From contig JAADDE010000034.1 in the NCBI GenBank assembly GCA_013154085.1, forward strand, positions 1 through 36,702: DNA of 36,702 nt, read 5' to 3'. Positions 15,839 through 24,069 of the stretch are shown piece by piece. Origin of the DNA: Thermoproteota archaeon (GTDB lineage: Archaea; Thermoproteota; Thermoprotei_A; Sulfolobales; Ignicoccaceae). The number at the start of each line of letters is the position of its first letter. The stretch's first letter is position 1. The notes beneath the pieces were generated by a model that saw only the letters and a list, made by a program, of their open reading frames with translations, was not told where the DNA came from and did not search any database. The position numbers and the translations under genes are program-made.

Positions 15839-17236
15839 ATGATTAGAGTCAGGGTACGCGGAATTTACGCCACTGCCTTGGCTGTGTCATTACTCGAGAA
15901 CGGCTTTGAGCTCTCTGACCTATCTGCAAAGCTGAGGTCCCGTCTAAGGTACGAGGGATCACCAGAACCGCCCCACGTCACGGTCAAGCAATCCGACAGG
16001 GAGGCTGATGAAATAGTAATAATCGGCTTCCCGGAGGAGGCTGATGCCGTCATAGCGGCTCTCAGAGAGACGTTCCCGTACTCCGTTCATCATATAGCTA
16101 GGCCCAACCTACACTCAGCCTACAAAGTGGTCGTCGATGAGAGTTGTAAAACCGTCGTCGAAGGTGTCGAAGCCCGCGTTGTGGCGAAAGAGTGCTACGA
16201 GGGCAAAGAGCTTGTTGCCGAGGTCGTTAAGAGCAGAGTATTTCCACGAGATGAGGTGGTCTTGGAAGAAGGCTTCCGAGTAATAGGCTTCTACGCCGAG
16301 CTGATAGTGGGCCGCGGGCCCGGCGTAACGTTCTCCAAACATATAACTAATCCTTCTGTTAAATCTTTGCTAATATCGCTGGCGAGTGACATAACGCTCA
16401 AGGGCTTCAAGGTGCACTGGCGCTCCTCAGCGAGGAGCGCCCCAGTGGAGGCGCTCCGCTCCGAGCTCGAGAGGCTTCTCGACGAGGCCATGAAGATATC
16501 AGTTATGGCCAGAGAGGCTCCTCCGGGCACACAACTCTATCCGGGAGAGAGGCTGGACGTCGTAGACGTTGTTTTTGAAGATAAGAGAATCATGGATGCC
16601 ATAAGAGGCGAAGTGGTGCCGACCATGCCTTACCACCACAGCCTAAAGTCGGGCGGCGAGAAGATGTCATCGGCTACAGAGCTCGGAGACAAGATATCCG
16701 CATTTTCAACCATACCTCCAGAGAGCGTCTACGAATACCTCTATGAGGTGGCTAGGGACTCAAAGAGCCTAGCGATCCTTCACAAAAAGATCAGCGGCGA
16801 AAGGATTGTGCTCGGAAGGGCCACGGTCAGAGACGTGCTTCAAGGATACATTGTAGTGAGCCGCAAGGTGAAAGAGTACGGCAAGTATGACGGGATCGGC
16901 GAAGTAAAGGAGCCTGGAGACGTGATACTCAGCTTCATTAGGCCCTTCGAGAAGCACCTCATACATGCGTACTTTGATCCCTACGGGTTGCTCAAGGGGA
17001 TATACGTTAACGTAAACACGGGCATCGAAATAGGGGAGGGAAACGTAAGGTACTTAGATCTGGAGGTAGATGTGATCATCAAAGGGGAAATTGTAAAAGC
17101 AATTGACGTGGAAGAGCTCAACTCCTTGCCAGCGCCCCTGGCGGAGCTGGCCAGCAAAGAGGTTGAAAGGTTGCTGAAAGAATCAAACCGGATAGTAGGC
17201 CTTGTCGAGCGCGGCGCGGAGCTTCTTCAGAGGTAA
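15839..17236 (+). CDS. FAU-1-like RNA-binding protein / probable ribonuclease
   Basis: A 465-residue protein matching the archaeal AU-rich RNA-binding protein FAU-1, related to the N-terminal half of RNase E/G. Seen here: N-terminus MIRVRVRGIYATALA, a domain with VIGFYAELIVGRGPG, the conserved TMPYHHSLKSGGEKMSSA segment, and the C-terminal KHLIHAYFDPYGLLKG portion. FAU-1 of Pyrococcus binds AU-rich RNA and has been linked to rRNA processing; that is family knowledge. I choose ATG 15839 rather than the upstream frame start at 15788 because it follows the UPF0147 stop and begins the family N-terminus. It shares its last bases with the next gene. Confidence 0.88.
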   Translation: MIRVRVRGIYATALAVSLLENGFELSDLSAKLRSRLRYEGSPEPPHVTVKQSDREADEIVIIGFPEEADAVIAALRETFPYSVHHIARPNLHSAYKVVVDESCKTVVEGVEARVVAKECYEGKELVAEVVKSRVFPRDEVVLEEGFRVIGFYAELIVGRGPGVTFSKHITNPSVKSLLISLASDITLKGFKVHWRSSARSAPVEALRSELERLLDEAMKISVMAREAPPGTQLYPGERLDVVDVVFEDKRIMDAIRGEVVPTMPYHHSLKSGGEKMSSATELGDKISAFSTIPPESVYEYLYEVARDSKSLAILHKKISGERIVLGRATVRDVLQGYIVVSRKVKEYGKYDGIGEVKEPGDVILSFIRPFEKHLIHAYFDPYGLLKGIYVNVNTGIEIGEGNVRYLDLEVDVIIKGEIVKAIDVEELNSLPAPLAELASKEVERLLKESNRIVGLVERGAELLQR

Positions 17237-17708
17237 GTTTACCCTCTTGTATGGACCTCCTAAGAAAAAGTTGTACCTACTGCCCACGAAGCTTGTGGGG
17301 GAAGGCTTTGTATATCTGGCTCCCAGCGAGCTGTCGCACCTCCTTTCTGCACTAGAGAGAGGGTATGCTTCCACCTACGGGAACGCGCGCGAAATGGTGA
17401 TCAAGATACTGGCAGCAATGAGAGAGAATTTGGATATAGTTCTGGTAGAGCCGGCTTCCGTGCTCGTAGGCTTGGGCCCGCGGTCCAGGAAGATCATGTC
17501 GTTCCTTTCGTGGTATTCCATGCGATATGCAGAAGAGGTGAGGAGGAGCGTGTTTTTTGTTTCCCGTGTAAGCGAGTTCAGCAATCAGCCGCCCTTCGTG
17601 CGGTATATAGAGCCTTGGGTACACGCACTCGCGGAAGCCGCGGAGCTCCGAGGGCGCTTCGTACTGAAGATAGAGCATTCGGAGGGAGTGGAGGTATGGG
17701 AGTACTAG
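17202..17708 (+). CDS. hypothetical protein between FAU-1 and CarS
   Basis: A 168-residue basic soluble protein starting at TTG 17202 inside the FAU-1 end, or more likely at TTG 17247 behind AGAGGTAAG, which removes the overlap. The N-terminal piece LLYGPPKKKLYLLPTKLVGEG is followed by a helical region and by strands IVLVEPASVLVGLGP. I do not recognise it. Its stop overlaps the start of carS by 13 bases, so the four genes UPF0147, FAU-1, this one and carS look like a single transcription unit. Confidence 0.6.
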   Translation: MSSAARSFFRGKFTLLYGPPKKKLYLLPTKLVGEGFVYLAPSELSHLLSALERGYASTYGNAREMVIKILAAMRENLDIVLVEPASVLVGLGPRSRKIMSFLSWYSMRYAEEVRRSVFFVSRVSEFSNQPPFVRYIEPWVHALAEAAELRGRFVLKIEHSEGVEVWEY

Positions 17709-18211
17709 AGATATTGGGTGAGGTGCTCTACTATTTGGCCATCTACTACGGACCCGCAATGGTTGCTAACGCATCTCCTGTCTTAGTGGGCAAGGGCACG
17801 CCGATAGACAGAGGTGTCGCGTTCGTTGACGGAAGGAGGTTGCTCGGAGATGGCAAGACTTGGGAAGGCCTCATCATAGGCCTGCTCTTCGGCACAACGA
17901 TCGCCGCCGTCGAAGCAGTGGCGTTCAACAACCCCACTATGTACGTCTACGGAGTCACCGGAGCAGTGGGCGCTCTGATAGGCGATATCGTCGCCTCCTT
18001 CTTTAAGAGGAGATTGGGGTACGAAAGGGGAGCGCCCTTACCTGTCGTGGATCAGCTGGACTTCTACATAGGTGCCACAGTCTTCATGCTCTTGGTGGGT
18101 TGGCAGCCTAAGTGGGGCGACGTAGTGGCGGGAGCCGTGCTGATAGTGGCGCTGCACAAGCTCACTAATTTGATTGCCTACTATCTCCGGCTGAAAGACG
18201 TTCCTTGGTGA
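17696..18211 (+). CDS. carS: CDP-archaeol synthase (CDP-2,3-bis-O-geranylgeranyl-sn-glycerol synthase)
   Basis: A 171-residue integral membrane enzyme with about five hydrophobic helices that activates unsaturated archaetidic acid with CTP before polar head group attachment. It has the family signature around [16 protein letters not shown], preceded by [16 protein letters not shown], and the second polar loop [20 protein letters not shown] place the start at ATG 17696 after GGAGG; the upstream extension of the frame belongs to the other reading frame of the preceding gene. It overlaps the convergent nop10 gene by 47 bases. With mevalonate kinase it marks this stretch as lipid-related. Confidence 0.93.
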   Translation: MGVLEILGEVLYYLAIYYGPAMVANASPVLVGKGTPIDRGVAFVDGRRLLGDGKTWEGLIIGLLFGTTIAAVEAVAFNNPTMYVYGVTGAVGALIGDIVASFFKRRLGYERGAPLPVVDQLDFYIGATVFMLLVGWQPKWGDVVAGAVLIVALHKLTNLIAYYLRLKDVPW

Positions 18212-18359
18212 GCTTCATCATTATCCTGTATTTGACATACCTGTCTTCGGGGCTGAACCGCGGCGGGTGCGGGACGACCGTCCTGGATCCACAGACCGGA
18301 CACTCGTCCTTGAACGTGTAGCGCCCGCAGTTCAAACACTTCCTCATCAAGAACTTCAT
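18165..18359 (-). CDS. nop10: H/ACA RNP protein Nop10
   Basis: A 64-residue protein with the Nop10 zinc ribbon [14 protein letters not shown] followed by CPVCGSRT, then the conserved [17 protein letters not shown] linker and C-terminal helix. Nop10 bridges Cbf5 in box H/ACA pseudouridylation complexes. Its ATG overlaps the stop of the aIF2-alpha gene upstream (ATGA), an arrangement common in archaea. Another H/ACA protein, Gar1, is encoded 2.3 kb away. Confidence 0.95.
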   Translation of the reverse strand: MKFLMRKCLNCGRYTFKDECPVCGSRTVVPHPPRFSPEDRYVKYRIMMKLTKERLSAGDSRQSN

Positions 18360-19180
18360 TTCCTCTCCACCTGCTCGAACCTCACTACGTCCAGAGCCTC
18401 CTGCTTCGCCTCTTCAGCTATTTTCTCCCCTATCGCTTCGAGGACCTTACCGGCGGTCTTGTAGTCGAAGGCTGTTACCTCCACCATGTATCTGGGAGCG
18501 CCTACCGTGTATACCCTAACTCTCACCTCATCGCCCTTCATGAAGTCGTAGGCGCTCATCAATGTCCTCCTTATCCTGTCCACTCCGTCCGGAGCGAACG
18601 ACTGGAGTATCGCCATTCCCACTACTTTTGCCGGCTTGATCTTTATATGAGTCTTCGCTACCTCAGTTATTACCTTCGCCACGTCTTCCGGTATTCCTAA
18701 GGACGTCAGGACCTCCTCGCCGCGGAGGGCAGCTTCCTCGAAGACGCCGAGGAGGTCTCCGAAGTGCCTCTGTATGTGCGGCTCGAGCATGCTGTAGAGC
18801 TTGTCGTAACTTATGCCCAGCTGTTCGGCCACCAACTTCAACAAGTTTTCGCCTTTTTTGAACCTCTTGTACATATACATCTTTCTTTTTCTTTCTGAAT
18901 CGGTAACCTTTTTCAGTGATAGGTCAACAGTTCCCCTCTTCCTGTTTACTCTTATTACCTTACACACTACCTTCTGGTTCTCCCTCAGTACTTGCCTTAT
19001 GTTTTTTACCCATCTGGAGGCCACCTCACTCCATGGCAAGTATGCTTCTAGGTCCCCGTATTCGTCCAGCGTTACGTAGGCTCCGTAGTCGAATACCTCC
19101 TTTACTGTGGCCACCACCAGCTCGCCGACACGCGGCAACCTCTTCCTAGGCACGATCCGACGCCCCGCCACGGCTCGCAC
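18356..19180 (-). CDS. aif2a: translation initiation factor aIF2, alpha subunit
   Basis: A 274-residue protein with the N-terminal S1/OB domain ([20 protein letters not shown] then [17 protein letters not shown]), the central helical domain and the C-terminal alpha/beta domain of aIF2-alpha. It belongs to the trimer that brings initiator tRNA to the ribosome. In archaea the Ser51 loop is variable; here it reads [14 protein letters not shown] 19153 would also be a plausible start, removing a basic extension. It is coupled to nop10 and follows the UPF0200 gene by 10 bases. Confidence 0.95.
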   Translation of the reverse strand: MRAVAGRRIVPRKRLPRVGELVVATVKEVFDYGAYVTLDEYGDLEAYLPWSEVASRWVKNIRQVLRENQKVVCKVIRVNRKRGTVDLSLKKVTDSERKRKMYMYKRFKKGENLLKLVAEQLGISYDKLYSMLEPHIQRHFGDLLGVFEEAALRGEEVLTSLGIPEDVAKVITEVAKTHIKIKPAKVVGMAILQSFAPDGVDRIRRTLMSAYDFMKGDEVRVRVYTVGAPRYMVEVTAFDYKTAGKVLEAIGEKIAEEAKQEALDVVRFEQVERK

Positions 19181-19190
19181 GGATGCTTAA

Positions 19191-19769
19191 TTACCTACAG
19201 CTCTCCTCTATAATTTCCTTCAGTATCTTCTTCGCCTTGTTTACAAAATCCTCCAAGCTCCCAGCGTTATTTATTATTATGTCCGCTTGCTCCATGACTT
19301 TGTCAATGCCCAATGCCAGCTCGCTCGCGTCCCGCGCCCTCAGAAGCCTCTCTACGTCCCCTAGGTCGTCTTCCCTACCTCTGGCGGCCAGGCGGGCCAG
19401 CCTGATCTCGAACGGTGCCTCTATACCTACTACTATAACCTTGGCTACCTTCTTGAACGCCTCCAGCTCCTCTGGAGTGCGACAACCGTCAACCAAAACC
19501 ACACAAGCATCTTTGTACTTCTTCATTATTATATCAATTACCATCTTTGCAATTATCGCTTGGCCTCCTTTCTCTCTTAGGTCCCTTGCCACCGCACGCA
19601 GGTTCTCGCTGGTCGGTTCAAGCCCCCTGCGCTTGGCCTCCTCCCTAACTATATCTCCCATTACTATTACTGGTATCCCGAGCTCCTTAGCGATGCTGGC
19701 GAAGGTCCCTTTGCCCGCTCCCGGTAGACCGGCAGTAATTATTATCGTGCGCGGTATCTTGACTCCCAA
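19191..19769 (-). CDS. UPF0200 P-loop kinase-like protein
   Basis: A 192-residue nucleotide-binding protein: P-loop ITAGLPGAGKGTFASIAKEL, then VIVMGDIVREEAKRRG, DLREKGGQAIIAKM, VVLVDGCRTPEEL and a lid ARLAARGREDD. This is the UPF0200 family, often annotated as dephospho-CoA kinase- or adenylate kinase-related; no biochemical role is established as far as I know. It starts at TTG 19769 and leads the aIF2-alpha/Nop10 operon. Confidence 0.88.
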   Translation of the reverse strand: MGVKIPRTIIITAGLPGAGKGTFASIAKELGIPVIVMGDIVREEAKRRGLEPTSENLRAVARDLREKGGQAIIAKMVIDIIMKKYKDACVVLVDGCRTPEELEAFKKVAKVIVVGIEAPFEIRLARLAARGREDDLGDVERLLRARDASELALGIDKVMEQADIIINNAGSLEDFVNKAKKILKEIIEESCR

Positions 19770-19787
19770 GCGGTGCTTTGGCGAGCG

Positions 19788-19813
19788 CTATAAAGCCTTG
19801 CAAGAAAAATAAG
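19788..19813 (+). promoter_or_regulatory. probable promoter of the S8e operon
   Basis: Two TATA-like boxes, GCTATAAAG and AGAAAAATAAG, lie 35-60 bases before GTG 19847, with the strong ribosome-binding region GGGGGAGCTGGAAGG in between. Confidence 0.45.
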
Positions 19814-19846
19814 CGCCGCCGCTAGCCGAGCCGGGGGAGCTGGAAG

Positions 19847-20239
19847 GTGGGCGTGTACCAGGGCCCGGACTTGAAGAAAGTTACTGGAGGCAAGAAAAGG
19901 AGGCACCGCAAGGTAAAGAGGAAGTACTGGATGGGAAGATACCCCATCAACACAACCCTCGCTGAAAGGGAGAAGAGGAAGATAGAGAGGGTCAGGGGAG
20001 GCAACGTCAAGGTAAAGCTGAGGTACGCACTTTATGCAAATGTAGTGGACCCCAGAGACAACAAGACAAAGAAGGTAAAGATAATTAGGATAGTGGAGAC
20101 GCCCGCAAACAAAGAGCTGGCGAGGCACGGTATAATAGTTAAGGGAACCAAAATTGAAACCGAGATAGGAATGGCGGTAGTCACATCCAGGCCCGGTCAA
20201 GACGGCCTCGTTAACGCCATACTGATACAGGGGAAGTAA
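19847..20239 (+). CDS. rps8e: 30S ribosomal protein S8e
   Basis: A 130-residue basic protein starting at GTG 19847, with [28 protein letters not shown] and the C-terminal [17 protein letters not shown] typical of archaeal S8e. It abuts srp19 directly (stop TAA then ATG), heading the cluster S8e, SRP19, Gar1, TFB. Confidence 0.97.
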   Translation: MGVYQGPDLKKVTGGKKRRHRKVKRKYWMGRYPINTTLAEREKRKIERVRGGNVKVKLRYALYANVVDPRDNKTKKVKIIRIVETPANKELARHGIIVKGTKIETEIGMAVVTSRPGQDGLVNAILIQGK

Positions 20240-20545
20240 ATGACGTTGCGAAAATATAAAGGAAAGAAGGTAATTTTGTGGCCCCAATATTTCGACGCAA
20301 CGCTCAGCAGGAGGGAGGGGCGCCGCGTCCCGAAGTCTCTGGCCGTGCCCCACCCTACCCAGCGCGAGCTTCTCGACGCTTTGGCGTCCTTGGGCCTCTC
20401 TGCCGAGCCTTTAGAGGCCCGCTATCCTAGGGAGTGGTGGAACAAAGAGGGGCCCGTGCTGGTGGAGAAGGAACGCCCGAAGACGGATCTGCTGAGGACG
20501 GTTGGCGAGGAGTTGCGCAAGAAGAGGTACGGTGTAAGCGATTAG
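20240..20545 (+). CDS. srp19: signal recognition particle 19 kDa protein
   Basis: A 101-residue protein with the SRP19 signature KKVILWPQYFDATLSRREGR and VPHPTQRELLDALASLG. It binds the tips of SRP RNA helices 6 and 8 and helps SRP54 assemble. It has no gap to S8e and its TAG stop overlaps the GTG of gar1 by one base. Confidence 0.96.
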   Translation: MTLRKYKGKKVILWPQYFDATLSRREGRRVPKSLAVPHPTQRELLDALASLGLSAEPLEARYPREWWNKEGPVLVEKERPKTDLLRTVGEELRKKRYGVSD

Positions 20546-20820
20546 TGCTACCCGGAAAATATCTGTGGGTCGTCACTTTCATTCCGTGGGGGCCTCCCGT
20601 GAAGGGTCGCGTGCACTCCATAACGCGCACCGGACTCTATGTAATAGAGATAGAATCCAGTCCTCCGCGCATAGGAAGTAAGGTGGAAGCTGGCAAGTTT
20701 CGAGGGACTGTGGTCGACGTAATAGGGCCTGCGGGCAAGCCGTTCCTCATAGTAAAGGGAGAGAGAGGAAAGCTGGAGAAGGATGAAGTCGTAAAGATAG
20801 AAGTCAAAAAGAGGAGGTGA
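20545..20820 (+). CDS. gar1: H/ACA RNP protein Gar1
   Basis: A 91-residue protein starting at GTG 20545, whose G is the last base of the srp19 TAG stop; the longer frame back to 20434 lies in another reading frame of srp19 and is not used. The Gar1 beta-barrel is seen in PPVKGRVHSITRTGLYVIEI, PPRIGSKVEAGKFRGTVVDV and IGPAGKPFLIVKG, followed by a basic tail. Gar1 binds Cbf5 and speeds product release by H/ACA complexes. It overlaps the ribosome-binding site of the TFB gene. Confidence 0.93.
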   Translation: MLPGKYLWVVTFIPWGPPVKGRVHSITRTGLYVIEIESSPPRIGSKVEAGKFRGTVVDVIGPAGKPFLIVKGERGKLEKDEVVKIEVKKRR

Positions 20821-20825
20821 TCGGT

Positions 20826-21860
20826 GTGAGCTACGCATCAACTTCTCCAGCAGCGACGCGGTGTCCGACGTGCGGCAACGTTGACCTAGTACGTAACGAG
20901 GTCGGCGACTACGTGTGTCCAGTGTGCGGCACAGTGGTTCTCGAGGCCAGTGAAGTAGAGTTCGACTCCTTCGAGGGCTACGACTCCAACAATCAGAGGC
21001 TTGAGAGCCGGGCCAGCCTAACTAGGGCGCGGCACGACAAGGGCCTCGGTAGCCAGATAACAGGCGGACGCGGAAAGTACCGCTTGCTCGCAAAGACCCA
21101 AGACAGAATAAAGTTCGGCAACGAGAGGGAGAGCTTTCTGGGCGACGTGAAGAAGGGCATAGAGGAGTTCTCTTCACTCATATCAAGAACCCTAGTGCCT
21201 GTGCAGAGGTACATCATCGAAGATGCTTACAACATATCCGATTACTTAGTGACCGTATACGACAAGCTCCCGCGGAAGCTTCGGAGAACCTCCATAGAGG
21301 CCAGAAGGCTCGTCGGCTTGGCGATATTGCTGGCCGTAATAAAGGAGTACGGAAGCTATCTGCCCCCGGAAATAGTGCTAAACAAGCTCGGCTTGGATCC
21401 CAAGAAAAAAAGAGAAGTTAAGGAAATGTACACATATCTGCACAACTCTATCGTAAAGAAGAAGATAAGTGCACAGAAGGATGCAATTACAAAAATGAAG
21501 GAATCTGCAGTAATACTGCTGAATTATCTGAAGAACGATGCGGGGATAGAGCCCGAAAGGGACACGCTGATCTTGGAAGCAGTCGAAAAGATACTGCTGG
21601 CGCTGGAAAGCGCTAACAGGGGAAGCCTGGGGAGCAAGCTCGCCAGCTCCTACCTCGGAGGGGCCATGTACTTGGCCCTCCGAGTGCTGGCCACCAGCCC
21701 GAGGGCGATGCTTACTCAAGACGCTATAGCAAAAGTCCTCGCAAAGGGTCCAAATTCGCTGAGGAGTGCCTACGTAGAAATACTTAATAAAACGCTCGTT
21801 GTGGTAGAAGTACCGGCCAAGCCTCCAAGAAATAAAAGCAGAAGGAGGAAGGCAAGATAA
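20826..21860 (+). CDS. tfb: divergent TFB-type transcription initiation factor
   Basis: A 344-residue protein starting at GTG 20826, 4-5 bases after GGAGGTGAT (GTG 20817 is also in frame). The N-terminal zinc ribbon is CPTCGN...CPVCGTVV, as in TFB/TFIIB. Two helical repeats follow (about 95-185 and 215-330); LPRKLRRTSIEARRLVG and SLGSKLASSYLGGAMYLALR fit cyclin folds only loosely. The B-reader/linker region (GLGSQITGGRGKYRLL) is recognisable but atypical. The position after gar1 is the usual place for tfb in archaea. It may be the main TFB in a fast-evolving lineage or a paralogue; I cannot tell without the genome. The C-terminus is very basic. Confidence 0.8.
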   Translation: MSYASTSPAATRCPTCGNVDLVRNEVGDYVCPVCGTVVLEASEVEFDSFEGYDSNNQRLESRASLTRARHDKGLGSQITGGRGKYRLLAKTQDRIKFGNERESFLGDVKKGIEEFSSLISRTLVPVQRYIIEDAYNISDYLVTVYDKLPRKLRRTSIEARRLVGLAILLAVIKEYGSYLPPEIVLNKLGLDPKKKREVKEMYTYLHNSIVKKKISAQKDAITKMKESAVILLNYLKNDAGIEPERDTLILEAVEKILLALESANRGSLGSKLASSYLGGAMYLALRVLATSPRAMLTQDAIAKVLAKGPNSLRSAYVEILNKTLVVVEVPAKPPRNKSRRRKAR

Positions 21861-21869
21861 GGGTACAGC

Positions 21870-22154
21870 TTGCCCGAGGACAGGGCGATTAACGCGATAA
21901 TAAACTATTTGATAGACCTCTACGAGCGCTTGCGGGCCATAGTGGCTCACTACTTGCACATCTACGTGTTTTCGAAGGACCCTGCGCTGGCGGCCAAGTA
22001 CGGCGATTTTCTGATATTCATGGTCACGCTGACGGTCATATATGCACTCATAGAACTGCTCGAGGGTTTCAAGAAGTTCTTCAGAGTCCTCCTTCTCTTG
22101 GGCTGGACTATCCTAATAGTCTTGATAGCATTGAACTACTTGGCCGCCAGATGA
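21870..22154 (+). CDS. small two-helix membrane protein
   Basis: A 94-residue protein from TTG 21870, 9 bases after the TFB stop. After a charged N-terminal half it has two transmembrane helices (around FLIFMVTLTVIYALIELLEG and VLLLLGWTILIVLIALNYL) joined by a short basic FKKFF loop. Unknown family. The basic loop and the N-terminal charge suggest a hairpin with both ends on one side. It is followed by the Thr/Val surface protein. Confidence 0.65.
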   Translation: MPEDRAINAIINYLIDLYERLRAIVAHYLHIYVFSKDPALAAKYGDFLIFMVTLTVIYALIELLEGFKKFFRVLLLLGWTILIVLIALNYLAAR

Positions 22155-22169
22155 CGAGTCTGTACGAGT

Positions 22170-22181
22170 GAGATAAAAATC
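22170..22181 (+). promoter_or_regulatory. TATA-like box of the Thr/Val surface protein
   Basis: GAGATAAAAATC lies about 33 bases before ATG 22213, followed by the ribosome-binding sequence GGAGAGGGA. Confidence 0.5.
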
Positions 22182-22212
22182 TGGGTCACATCCTTCGCTG
22201 TGGAGAGGGACG

Positions 22213-22920
22213 ATGAGTGGCAAGGGACTCTTGCTGGCTCTGGCTTTCTTACCCTTGATATTGGCTCAAACCACAGTCACGACAACAGTAACCAGCACGA
22301 CGTACACTACCACGACGCTCACAGTGACGCTGGTTCCCGGTAATCCCTCCACCCTAATCATTCCCGTCACAAAAACTACGTACACTACTGTGTTCACTAC
22401 CGTTACTGTAGGGGCACAACAAGCCCAACAAGCTCAGAACGTGGTCTACACCACAGTAACCAAAACTACCTATACGACCGTGTACACCACAATAACGGCT
22501 ATCGTGCGTACGATATACAGTACGGTTACCACGACGATATACCAGAACGTCTACAAGCCGGTTACGTTCTACATTACAAAGACCGTAACCGTCACGAAGA
22601 CCATACCTACTATAATAAACAACACGGTAACTACGACTGTAACCCAGTACGTGACGCTGACCACCACCTTTGTGCAAGTGATAAGCGCCGTGGTGACCAC
22701 AACAGTGACGCAGACCCTGACCACCGTAGTCAGCAGTACCTTCACGCAGTTCCAAGCTCTCACAGTGACTACCACAGTATTCATAACCAAGTACGTGACC
22801 GACGTCGTCACCACGACTATTGAGAACATAGGCGGCGTCTACGTGCCGGCCGCCCTCGCAGCCGGTCTGATGGTAATACTGTTCGTGCTGTCGTTGATCT
22901 TCAAGAAGGTCGGAGAGTAA
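22213..22920 (+). CDS. Thr/Val-rich membrane-anchored surface protein of low complexity
   Basis: A 235-residue protein with an N-terminal signal peptide (residues 1-18, cleavage probably before QTTVTTT), about 185 residues of Thr alternating with Val, Ile or Tyr, and one C-terminal transmembrane helix ([20 protein letters not shown]) with a short basic end. By hand count about 72 residues are Thr, roughly 31 percent. Motifs such as [16 protein letters not shown] and VTTTVTQ recur without strict periodicity. The alternation predicts long beta strands with Thr on one face, so a stalk, filament or sheet outside the membrane is likely. Similar Thr/Val stalks precede membrane anchors in many crenarchaeal surface proteins, but here the stalk is the whole protein. 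Confidence 0.8.
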   Translation: MSGKGLLLALAFLPLILAQTTVTTTVTSTTYTTTTLTVTLVPGNPSTLIIPVTKTTYTTVFTTVTVGAQQAQQAQNVVYTTVTKTTYTTVYTTITAIVRTIYSTVTTTIYQNVYKPVTFYITKTVTVTKTIPTIINNTVTTTVTQYVTLTTTFVQVISAVVTTTVTQTLTTVVSSTFTQFQALTVTTTVFITKYVTDVVTTTIENIGGVYVPAALAAGLMVILFVLSLIFKKVGE

Positions 22921-22963
22921 AAACACTTTTTCCAAATACTTATGTCCCACCTCGGGAGGCTTC

Positions 22964-23731
22964 TTGCCCCTTACCAAGAGGATAATACCTTGTCTCGACG
23001 TTAAGGACGGACGCGTAGTTAAGGGTGTTCGCTTTGAAAACCTCCGCGACGCCGGAGATCCGGTAGAGCTCGCAGCGTATTACGAGGACCAAGGTGCTGA
23101 TGAAATAGTCTTTCTCGACATCTCTGCGACGCCCGAAGGAAGAGAGACGATGATAAACGTGGTGAGGGAGACAGCCTCAGTGCTCAATGTCCCCCTTACT
23201 GTGGGGGGCGGAGTGAGGTCGCTGGAGCACTTCGAAAAGCTCCTTTCGGCCGGAGCGGACAAGGTCAGCGTCAACACTGCTGCAGTTCGCAACCCCAGCT
23301 TGCTGACAATAGCAGCCGAGGAGTTCGGCTCTCAAGCGGTGGTTATTGCAATAGACGCGAAGAGGGTGGGAGGCCGCTGGGAGGTCTTCGTCAGCGCGGG
23401 CAAGGTGCCAACGGGGCTAGATGCCGTAGAGTGGGCCAAGGAGGCCGAGAGGCGCGGCGCCGGCGAAGTGCTTCTTACGTCAATAGACTACGATGGGACG
23501 CAGAGGGGCTATGACATAGAGCTCACCCGGGCGGTCAGCGAAGCTGTGAAGATACCGGTGATAGCCTCCGGCGGCGCCGGCGAAGCTGAGCACATATACC
23601 GGGTTTTGACCGAGGGTAAGGCGGATGCCGCTTTAGCGGCGAGCATTTTCCACTACGGCAAGTACAGCGTTGCGGACGTCAAGCGCTACTTGATGGAGCG
23701 TGGAGTTAGCGTGAGGCCTTGTTGCTGGTGA
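22964..23731 (+). CDS. hisF: imidazole glycerol phosphate synthase cyclase subunit
   Basis: A 255-residue TIM barrel starting at TTG 22964 behind GGGAGG. It has the HisF signature [19 protein letters not shown] with the catalytic Asp, [19 protein letters not shown], the second catalytic Asp in [15 protein letters not shown], and phosphate-binding [11 protein letters not shown]. With HisH it makes IGP and AICAR in histidine synthesis. No hisH gene is adjacent. The end overlaps the convergent membrane protein gene by 46 bases. Confidence 0.97.
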   Translation: MPLTKRIIPCLDVKDGRVVKGVRFENLRDAGDPVELAAYYEDQGADEIVFLDISATPEGRETMINVVRETASVLNVPLTVGGGVRSLEHFEKLLSAGADKVSVNTAAVRNPSLLTIAAEEFGSQAVVIAIDAKRVGGRWEVFVSAGKVPTGLDAVEWAKEAERRGAGEVLLTSIDYDGTQRGYDIELTRAVSEAVKIPVIASGGAGEAEHIYRVLTEGKADAALAASIFHYGKYSVADVKRYLMERGVSVRPCCW

Positions 23732-24069
23732 ACTCGAGATATTGCGTCCGTCACTAGGTAATACTCGATCGCGTATGCGGCGTTGAAAGGTAGCGACATA
23801 TACATTTTATGTACCAAGCTCACGAATGCAAGCACCAGCAGTAGGAACAGCGAGCCGGCCGCTGGACCCGCTCCGTCTATTATGAACGAGGCCACTACAC
23901 CCACTATAGTGTAGTAGAGAGTCCACGAGACTAAGGTGGCCCAGAACAGCTCCCAGCGGTATGCCAGCCCGAAGTATAAGCCGGCTCCAACGGCCAGGGG
24001 CAACGAAAGTGAAAACGATATGATTAGCCTCCCCCCGGGCCCCCAAGGGACGCGAGCCTTTGACGCCAA
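23686..24069 (-). CDS. small polytopic membrane protein, unknown
   Basis: A 127-residue protein with about four hydrophobic helices (around [58 protein letters not shown] and a weaker last one). No family recognised. The TTG at 24069 overlaps the start of the divergent transferase gene by 10 bases, so the real start is probably further inside. Its 3' end overlaps hisF. Confidence that it is a gene rests on the membrane pattern, which an antisense frame of hisF alone would not give. Confidence 0.55.
   Translation of the reverse strand: MASKARVPWGPGGRLIISFSLSLPLAVGAGLYFGLAYRWELFWATLVSWTLYYTIVGVVASFIIDGAGPAAGSLFLLLVLAFVSLVHKMYMSLPFNAAYAIEYYLVTDAISRVHQQQGLTLTPRSIK

Noticed and set aside
22354-22977. 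Long minus-strand frame of 207 codons
   Set aside because: It is antisense to the repetitive ACC/GTA codons of the Thr/Val protein, which naturally lack stops on the other strand; the product is Tyr/His/Gly-rich without features.
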